This document shows, piece by piece, positions 1 through 6,100 of a DNA stretch of 10,653 nt. The stretch's first letter is position 1. Every line of letters starts with the position of its first letter. Below the pieces are notes generated by a model that saw only the letters and a list, made by a program, of their open reading frames with translations, was not told the origin of the DNA and did no database searches. Made by a program: the position numbers and the translations under genes. Origin of the DNA: JAXGPP01 sp964436865 (GTDB lineage: Bacteria; Planctomycetota; Planctomycetia; Pirellulales; Thermoguttaceae); assembly GCA_964436865.1 (NCBI GenBank), contig CAYTFK010000247.1, positions 1-10,653 on the forward strand, read 5' to 3'.

Positions 1-461
1 GCCTGCATGATCTCGATCCACCGCTGTTTGCTGACCATCGCATTCTCCTGGGAGGTGAGGGAGTGGGACGCGGCGCCGCGCCGCGAGGCCCTCGGGCCGC
101 GTCGTGAAGTAGTCTTGTGCAGGGCGAGTTGTTCCATCAGGCGCACGATCTGCCGTTGCTGCTCCTGCCGCGCGGCGATCTCTTCTTCCAACGATTCCAG
201 TCGACGCTGGAGAATCGCCGCCGCCGGCCCCGCATCCGCGGCGCAATCCAGCAGCCGCGCGATGTCCTTGAGCGGAATGCCCATCGCGCGATAGAAGCAG
301 ATCCGCTGCAGTCGCGCGACGTCATCCGGCCCGTAGAGCCGGTAGTTGGCCCCGGTGCGGTTCCTGGGTCGCAGCAGCCCGAGCCGGTCGTAATACAACA
401 GCGTGGCCCGGCTCAAACGGCTCTGTCGCCCCAGTTCTCCGATCGTGAGATTCCGGCTCAT
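1..461 (-). CDS. MerR-family transcriptional regulator, partial (C-terminus beyond window)
   Basis: The frame opens at 461 and stays open to base 1, giving 153 full codons. Residues 1-70 form a MerR-type DNA-binding domain: the helix-turn-helix contains TIGELGRQSRLSRATLLYYD, followed by the wing segment RTGANYRLYGPDDVARL and a second helical pair ending IPLKDIARLL. Residues about 80-115 form a predicted coiled coil (QRRLESLEEEIAARQEQQRQ), the usual dimerisation helix. Residues 118-140 are a basic, low-complexity linker. From M142 a new segment starts (MVSKQRWIEIMQA), which resembles C-terminal domains of TipA-like MerR regulators as I remember them. MerR proteins bind between widely spaced -35 and -10 elements and untwist the promoter when they bind an effector. 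A GAGAGG ribosome binding site lies 4 bases before the start. A matching promoter lies at 488-518, so autoregulation is likely. The effector cannot be told because the ligand domain is cut off. The family call is firm; the TipA-like subtype is tentative. Confidence 0.93.
   Translation of the reverse strand, partial: MSRNLTIGELGRQSRLSRATLLYYDRLGLLRPRNRTGANYRLYGPDDVARLQRICFYRAMGIPLKDIARLLDCAADAGPAAAILQRRLESLEEEIAARQEQQRQIVRLMEQLALHKTTSRRGPRASRRGAASHSLTSQENAMVSKQRWIEIMQ
36..49 (-). promoter_or_regulatory. Candidate internal ribosome binding site and in-frame start in the MerR gene
   Basis: On the minus strand AGGAG (49-45) is followed, after 6 bases, by ATG (38-36). This ATG is codon 142 of the MerR gene, in frame, and lies right after the basic linker where the C-terminal domain begins. 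Streptomyces tipA makes the full regulator TipAL and, from an internal in-frame start, the free ligand-binding domain TipAS. The arrangement here would allow the same. Alternatively this is only chance in a linker encoded by purine-rich codons. Confidence 0.35.
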
Positions 462-487
462 AGGTCCTCTCGCTCATGCACGGAGGA

Positions 488-518
488 AGCTTACACTGTG
501 AAGCTGTAGACAGGTCAA
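488..518 (-). promoter_or_regulatory. MerR-type promoter with 19-bp spacer
   Basis: On the minus strand, TTGACC (518-513) and TAAGCT (493-488) are separated by exactly 19 bases. Promoters controlled by MerR-family activators such as SoxR and CueR characteristically have 19-20 bp spacers instead of 17, often with TTGACC as the -35 box. An imperfect dyad overlaps the spacer: CTGT and ACAG arms separated by 10 bases. The expected transcription start, near 481, leaves a leader of about 20 bases before the regulator's start codon at 461. The likely reading is autoregulation by the regulator just downstream. The spacing is seen directly; the regulation is inferred. Confidence 0.65.
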
Positions 519-700
519 GCGGGAATTGCAGGCGAAGGGCGAAAATGTTCCGAATACCGCGGCCGACCCCCAGCGAGGCTGCCAGGCCGCGAGCAAGATC
601 AACAGTTGCAGGCTCGTTCATGGCGGACGCTGAACCTGACGATCGCCATTCATGGCGCTTTTCCGCCCCAGCGGTCTGGGTCCGGCGATTCAGCACGTCT

Positions 701-725
701 CTCGCGTGACGTGGCCGCACGCGAG
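701..725. repeat. 8-bp perfect inverted repeat
   Basis: CTCGCGTG (701-708) and CACGCGAG (718-725) are exact reverse complements separated by 9 bases. No T-run follows on either strand, so it does not look like an intrinsic terminator. It lies about 140 bases upstream of the candidate promoter, rather far for a simple repressor operator. It could be a protein-binding dyad or chance in GC-rich DNA. Confidence 0.4.
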
Positions 726-867
726 CGATTGCCGGTGATGCCGCCGAGCGGCAGCGTCCATCCTCTGTTCTTTTCGCGCGCCTCGAAGTGCAGAATGCGG
801 CTGTCGTAGTCCCCGCACAGGTCAACCGGCACGCCGGCTTCCATCAGGTCCCGGCTGCATGCCACCC

Positions 868-896
868 TTGAGCTCCGGCAGGCGCGCTGTTAGCAT
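868..896 (+). promoter_or_regulatory. Candidate sigma70-like promoter for the exported-protein genes
   Basis: TTGAGC (868-873) and TAGCAT (891-896) are separated by 17 bases, and TG one base before the -10 makes it an extended -10 element. Each hexamer matches the consensus at four of six positions. Transcription would start near 903, leaving a leader of roughly 70 bases. It is the best promoter-like sequence I found upstream of the gene at 975, judged by eye only. Confidence 0.35.
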
Positions 897-966
897 GGAG
901 GTTTCACGGTGTGCCCGGGGCAAAGGGGACGCCGGGGGGCTTCTTGTCGTTAAGGGGAGTGGGCCG

Positions 967-972
967 GGCAGG
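967..972 (+). promoter_or_regulatory. Shine-Dalgarno-like GGCAGG that bears on the start choice
   Basis: GGCAGG ends 2 bases before the ATG at 975 but 8 bases before the in-frame ATG at 981. It therefore fits the second start better. A stronger AAGGGGAG (952-959) lies 15 bases before 975, which is rather far. The two starts differ by two residues and both leave an intact signal peptide. Confidence 0.35.
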
Positions 973-974
973 TC

Positions 975-2042
975 ATGTTGATGGCACCGATTTTCACCGC
1001 GATGGCGTGCGCCCTGGCGGCGGCCGCCGATGCGGAAACCGCAATTGGCGCGCCGGTTTCCATCGAGCTTCGTGAGCGCTGGACGAACGTCTTCGGCGGC
1101 CAAACGGCGAAGTTCCACGTCGAAGTCCGCAGCCACCAGGTGCTCGTCGGCCGGCTCGGCTTGGCGCTGCTCGCCCCGACGACCCAACGGCCGCTATGGC
1201 GCCATGAGGTGCCGCTGCACACGCAGGCCGGTCGCATCGAGGTGGTTCCCCTGGAGGTTCCTGTTCCACCAGTTAAGGACGACGTATCCCTGCCGCTGGT
1301 ATTCCAGGCGCGCGTCTTTGGCGATGGGGAGGCCGCCCGGGCCGAGTGCGAGACCACTTGGTGGGCATTCGGGCCCGACCCATTCGCCGGGCGGAATCAG
1401 TGGCTTGAGTCGCTCGAGCTGGTCCTTTTCGACCCGGCCGGAACGACCGCCGACACTTTCCAGCAGGCCGGCATCCCGTTCCTGCGGGTCCGCAATAGCG
1501 CGGCGCTTCTCGAGCGGCGGAGCGGGCTCGTGGTTGTGGGCGAAGGCCTCTCGTTCCGCAAGAACCGGGCGCTTGCCGAGTCGCTCAGCGCATTTCCGGC
1601 ACAGGGCGTGAGCGTGCTCTGTCTGGCTCCGGCCGAGGGCGAGATCGCCTTGCCCGGCGTCGAAGACGGTCCGGCGCTGCCCGCAGCACTCGCCTTTCGC
1701 CGGCAGGACGTAATCGCCGAGCTCGACAAACGACTTGACGCTCGGGCCTGGCCCGCCGACCGCGAGATTATCGCCGCTTCGCTCGCACTTGCCGGAAGCG
1801 GCTCCGGGGTCGTCGCCCGGGTGGTCATGGGAGAAGGGGGATGGCCGTGGATGGAGGCCGTTTCTTTCGTTGAAGGAGGACTACCGGGCCCGCGGCCCGC
1901 CCGGTTCATTGTCTGCGGCTTTCCGCTCATCGCCAAATGGGGCGCCACGCCAGCACCGCGCTACCTCTTGCTGCGGCTGCTGGAGCGCATATCCGGCGAC
2001 AGTGGACAAACGGCGGCCGCCGCCGTAGGACCTCAACCGTAA
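975..2042 (+). CDS. Exported protein of unknown function with a glutamine-amidotransferase-like C-terminal half
   Basis: I do not recognise a named family. The 355-residue product starts with a short hydrophobic signal peptide (about residues 1-20, likely cleaved after the AAADA run). Residues 25-130 are beta-rich, consistent with an immunoglobulin-like or carbohydrate-binding sandwich. Residues 145-345 alternate strands and helices: LELVLFDPAG, then SGLVVVGEGLSFRKN, then GVSVLCLAPAEG, and near the end RFIVCGFPLIAKW. This pattern recalls class I glutamine-amidotransferase-like folds that have lost catalysis, as found in the trimerisation domain of bacterial beta-galactosidases. I see no convincing Cys-His-Glu triad, so a structural or binding role is more likely than an enzyme. 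Its stop codon overlaps the ribosome binding site of the next gene, implying co-transcription and translational coupling. ATG 981 is an alternative start. The gene itself is secure; the fold is inferred. Confidence 0.85.
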   Translation: MLMAPIFTAMACALAAAADAETAIGAPVSIELRERWTNVFGGQTAKFHVEVRSHQVLVGRLGLALLAPTTQRPLWRHEVPLHTQAGRIEVVPLEVPVPPVKDDVSLPLVFQARVFGDGEAARAECETTWWAFGPDPFAGRNQWLESLELVLFDPAGTTADTFQQAGIPFLRVRNSAALLERRSGLVVVGEGLSFRKNRALAESLSAFPAQGVSVLCLAPAEGEIALPGVEDGPALPAALAFRRQDVIAELDKRLDARAWPADREIIAASLALAGSGSGVVARVVMGEGGWPWMEAVSFVEGGLPGPRPARFIVCGFPLIAKWGATPAPRYLLLRLLERISGDSGQTAAAAVGPQP

Positions 2043-2054
2043 GGGGACAGAGAA

Positions 2055-3008
2055 ATGTTGCACCACATCAAACCTGCACTGCGCATCGTTGTCTTGACCG
2101 TTGTGTCGGTGTTGCCCAGCGTGGCCAGCGCGGACGGCGCTATTGTTTACCCGGCAGCCGTGCTCGCATTCCAGGAGCGCGGCGCCGACGTCAAGGATTA
2201 CGGCGGCCAGGTCTCCGACATCCTGTTCGCCGAACTGGCGGCCGTGCCCGAACTGTATCTCGTCGATCGGCAGGATCTGCAGGCGACCTTGGGCGAACAG
2301 GCGCTCAACCTGTCCGGAGCGGTCAACCCGGATCAGGCACTTCAGGTGGGACGACTCACCGGCGCCAAGCTGCTTATCACGGGCTCGGTATTCCAAGTGG
2401 GCGAACAGTTGTACCTCGTCGCCAAGGTGATGGGGACGGAGACGAGCCAGGTCGCCGGTACATCGGTGAAGGGTCCACCGGACGACTTGGCAGCCCTGGC
2501 CGAGAAGCTCGCCGGCCAGGTGGCCGGCGTGGTCCGCCAGCACGCCGGGGATCTCGTTCCCAAACGCGTGAAGGCCGCGGATCGCGTTGCAGCATTGCAG
2601 GCGAAGCTGGGCGAAACGCAGAGGCCCGCCGTGCTCGTCACAATCGCCGAGCGGCACATCAGCCAAACCACAATCGATCCGGCGGCCGAAACGGAGATCA
2701 CGCTGCTGTGCCGCGAGACGGGCTTCGTGGTTCTTGATGCCGGACAGGGACACACCGGAGAGGCCGAGATCACGCTCAAGGGGGAGGGCTTCAGTGAGCT
2801 GGCCGGCAACGTCGGGCCGCTGGTGAGCGTCAGAGCGCGCCTGGAAGTGAAGGCCGCCGACCGCAGCGGCAAGATCGTGGCCGTCGAGCGTCAGACGGCG
2901 GTTGTCGTCGGGCCGAGCGAACAGATTGCCGCCAAGCAGGCCCTGCAGGAAGCCGCAGGGGACTTGGCCCTGCGCCTGCTGCCCAAGCTGGTCGCGGTGC
3001 CGAAATAG
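2055..3008 (+). CDS. CsgG-like exported protein
   Basis: The 317-residue protein has a signal peptide (residues 1-27, IVVLTVVSVLPSVASA, signal peptidase I-type site before DG). Residues 32-165 resemble the CsgG/TolB-N fold of curli-secretion and FlgO/FlgT-like proteins: VLAFQERGADVK, QVSDILFAEL, LYLVDRQDLQATLGEQ, then GRLTGAKLLITGSV and LYLVAKVMGTET. Residues 191-317 form a second alpha/beta domain (AVLVTIAERHI, AETEITLLCRETGF, AEITLKGEGFSE, SVRARLEVKAADRSGKIVAV), similar to the C-terminal segments of such proteins. True CsgG is an outer-membrane lipoprotein pore; here the signal peptide has no lipobox cysteine, so a soluble or differently anchored periplasmic protein is likelier. AAGGGGA (2041-2047) overlaps the upstream stop and lies 7 bases before the ATG. 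The CsgG-like call rests on motif resemblance; pore formation is not supported. Confidence 0.88.
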   Translation: MLHHIKPALRIVVLTVVSVLPSVASADGAIVYPAAVLAFQERGADVKDYGGQVSDILFAELAAVPELYLVDRQDLQATLGEQALNLSGAVNPDQALQVGRLTGAKLLITGSVFQVGEQLYLVAKVMGTETSQVAGTSVKGPPDDLAALAEKLAGQVAGVVRQHAGDLVPKRVKAADRVAALQAKLGETQRPAVLVTIAERHISQTTIDPAAETEITLLCRETGFVVLDAGQGHTGEAEITLKGEGFSELAGNVGPLVSVRARLEVKAADRSGKIVAVERQTAVVVGPSEQIAAKQALQEAAGDLALRLLPKLVAVPK

Positions 3009-3140
3009 AGTAATCGTGCCGACATTTGCGACCCGCTGCCGTGGCCCATCGGGGCTCCGCGATAGCAGGTCGTTGTCGCCACCGGCTCCGCGCCTCCCCG
3101 TGCGAAGCCGCTATCCTTCCATTGCAGCGAAGGTCTCGCC

Positions 3141-6100
3141 ATGCGTCATTTCGCCCGCCATCTTTTCTCTGTCTCGGTGCTGCTTCCGGCCACTTGGTTC
3201 GCTGCCGGCATGGGGCTGATTGGCGCCGCGCGGCTCCCGGCGGCGGAACCCGCTGCCAACGCGAGCGCTCATCCACGTTGCGCCCTGGTCGCCGACGGCT
3301 CGCCTCTGGGCGCGCTGGTGGAAACGCGGCTGTTAGAAGATAGGAGCGTTGAGTGGCTCGAGCGGAACGAGGTCGACAAGGTCCTGGCCGAGCAGCAGTT
3401 GCAGTCGCTGCTGGCCGCCGACGCCCCGCAGTCCCGGGCGGAACTCGGGCGGCTGCTCAAGGCCGACGTGCTGGCGCTGTTGCGAACCGGCGAAAAAAAA
3501 GTGGGCGACAAATCGCAGAAACTCGCCGAGCTGGCGGTCGCCGAGACGGCCAGCGGCCTGCGGCTGATAGCCCGTACGCTGCCGCTCTCGGAGAACGCCG
3601 AGGCTGATGCCGAGGTGCTCACCCGGCTGGTCCGCGAGGCACTGGCCCGGTGGGCAGACAAGGTGGATGAAGTCTACGCCGTGCCCCCCTTTGTCAGCCA
3701 GGATCTCACCTACGAACACGAGCACCTCAAGACGGCGTATGCGCGGCTGATGGAACAGTCGATACTCCAGCGCCCCGGCACGCTGGTCGTCGAACTGAGC
3801 GAAGCCGAAGCCTTGGCCCGGGAGCAGGGACTCGCGCCGGCCGGCGGCGCCATCCAGCGCCGGCTGCCGCTTTACATTCTGGGCGAGTATCGCCACGACG
3901 GCCGGGAAAGCGACCTCCGGGTGCGGATCAGCCTGAAGCTTATGCGCGGGCAGGAGCAAGTAGACCAGCTCGAGGAAGTCCACTCGCCCGATGATGCCCT
4001 GGCCATGCTCCGCCGCGCTGCCGACCGGTTCGTCGGCGCGAACCGGCCCGACGCGACCGACGCCGATTCCGCCGCTGAGGCGCTGCAGCTCTTCAGCCGG
4101 GCCGACGAACTGCTGCGACTGGCGGGCTACGCCGAGGCGCTGCCGCTGCTTGAAGCCGGCCTGCTCCTCAAGCCTGATGATGTTGCTTGGAGGCTGAAGG
4201 CGTATGAAGCGGCGGTGAGCTTGGCCGACGAACGGGACCCGTACAGAACCAGGCCGACGATCGAGTCGGTCAAATTCGTGTCTCGGGCGTCCGACCATCT
4301 CGCTGAAATCGTCCGGCGAGATGGCATGCTGGAGCACTTGCGGCCCGTCGCATACGACGTCCGTCACGGCACCTTGAAGCCCATGCTTCCCGACGAGTTG
4401 GGCGAAGACGTCCGGCAGCCATACCAGGTTCAGCGCGAGCGCCGGCTGGCAATCCTCAGAGAGATGGCACACCGCGCCGCGGAGGCAGGCCAGTGGGATC
4501 TCAGCGCGTTGTGGCTCAACGGGGCCCTCGAACCACTGGAGCCGACGGCGCGTTACGCCGAGCGCGCCAAGTTCATTCTCCAGTACCAGGACGGATCGGG
4601 CGCGGCCGAGCGAGTTCGGCAGTACGCCCACTTCGGCTATACCATCGGCGCCCTCGACTCGCTCGAAGGCCGGCGATTCTTGCGCGATCTGGCGGCCTCG
4701 GCCGAAGCCAGCGCCGAGGTCAAGTCCACCGCCGAACAGATGCTTGCCGAGGTTGAAGCGGATGCCCAGGCGCGCGCGGCGAAGCGGAAGGCCGAGCAGG
4801 AAGCCGACCGCCAACAGCGCGAGAAATCTTCGCGACTTACTTTCCAGCCTGTGGAGCTGGTCTATACCAACAGTAAAGGCCACCCGGACACGCTCAAGTA
4901 CCTGACCGGCTGCCTGCCTGTCGATGGCGACACCGATCTGCTCTGGATCGAGCGGTACGGCGTGTTTGTATCGAAAGACAAAGGCCGGGCGAAGCTGCTT
5001 TGGACGCACACGCACATGAACGCCTGGATTCGCCTGGTGAGCTATGACGGCCGTTACGCCTGGGTCAGCGTGCATGTTCACGGGCAGGCCCCGGAAGTCT
5101 GGGTCCTCGACCCGCGAGAAGAGAAGTCGTGGCAAATCACCGCCGAGCATGGCTTGCCGCTTGCCAGCCCAGATGCCACCAAGGGCACCGTGATCACTCC
5201 CTCGGTCTTCGCCACTGCCGTCGCACCGGGGCGCGCCATCGTCGTGGGCTGGATCGGGCGCGCATGGGCCGCCGACGTCCGGTTCGATCCCCACGGGAAA
5301 CACCAGGTCCGCGTCTTCCACGAAGCGAAGGAGACGCCGCAGGAGCAATCTCCGTGGGAGAACACGCAACTGGTCTACCGGCCGGACATGACCTTGCTTC
5401 TCTCCGCGCCATCGGATTTGCAGGCCGACCAACGGCTCATCATTCGGCGCAACGGTGCCGCGGGGCTCTTTGGACATCCTCTGATCGTCGACCCGGCGGA
5501 CCTCAGCGTGGCGGCGTATCCAGAGCAGTGGTACGGCCCTAACGAACTCAACGAGTGCGGGTTTCACAATGGTGCCGTGTACTTTACCGGCGCGAGGCCG
5601 CCGGCATTCGACCGGATTGCGCTGTTGCGCCGCGCCGCTCCCGACCTTGAGCTCACCGTGGTGCGTGAGAACGTCGCTGAGGGACATGTCCTGTTCGATG
5701 GCGACATTGTGAACGTTGTCGGCAAGCAATGGCAGCGAGGGAAATTGGGCGAGGGCGAGTGGGAATCGTTTGGTGATGTGCCGTGGCACTATGACAATCA
5801 CTGGGCCGCTTCGCCCCAAGATCCGCCCCGTTCCATGCAGCGCGGCGACCTGGACCTCGAATTCCTGGCGCTGAGCCGACACTACGGCTGTCTTGTCTGC
5901 TGCCGGGTCGAGGGCGGCGATCCGATCCTCGCCCAGGTGCTGTTCGATGGTTCCGGCCAGCCGTTCCAGCCCCAGCCGGCGACGCCCCCTGCCGCCCCGA
6001 TCGCGGACCTGCCCGAGCCGCGCGTTCCCGGCCCCGGCCGGCAAGAGAGCCTCTGGGGCGAGTCACGCCGTCCCTACGTGGCGCTGGCCCGCTCGCCCGA

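Larger units (their letters stand above)
519..974. other. Intergenic region without a supportable gene
   Basis: This divergent interval lies between the MerR promoter and the first exported-protein gene. Short frames exist on both strands, but none has recognisable domains. The least bad is a 71-codon minus-strand frame (865-650) whose first 30 residues look protein-like (LMEAGVPVDLCGDYDSRILH) before it turns into arginine-rich sequence. It may be the remnant of a lost gene, but I cannot name it. The interval also holds an 8-bp inverted repeat (701-725), a candidate promoter (868-896) and the leader of the following gene. Confidence 0.5.

Noticed and set aside
644..657. Short hairpin CGCCATTCATGGCG followed by CTTTT
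   Set aside because: The stem is only 5 bp and the T-run is 4 bases, and no gene ends just upstream, so it was not called as a terminator.
650..865. A 71-codon minus-strand frame
   Set aside because: The first part looks protein-like, but it has no recognisable family and degenerates into arginine-rich sequence, so I could not support a gene or name a pseudogene.
895..981. A 28-codon upstream frame whose TGA overlaps the ATG at 981
   Set aside because: It has no ribosome binding site and its ATG overlaps the -10 element of the candidate promoter, so it would not be transcribed from there.
1881..2753. A 290-codon minus-strand frame opposite the CsgG-like gene
   Set aside because: It has the same antisense register as above, and the sense protein has a signal peptide and family motifs.
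3333..6044. A 903-codon open frame on the minus strand opposite the giant gene, with others at 6063-7403 and 8205-9161
   Set aside because: All are in the register where antisense stops need TTA, CTA or TCA codons on the coding strand, which are rare in high-GC genes. The sense strand carries clear domains, so these are by-products.
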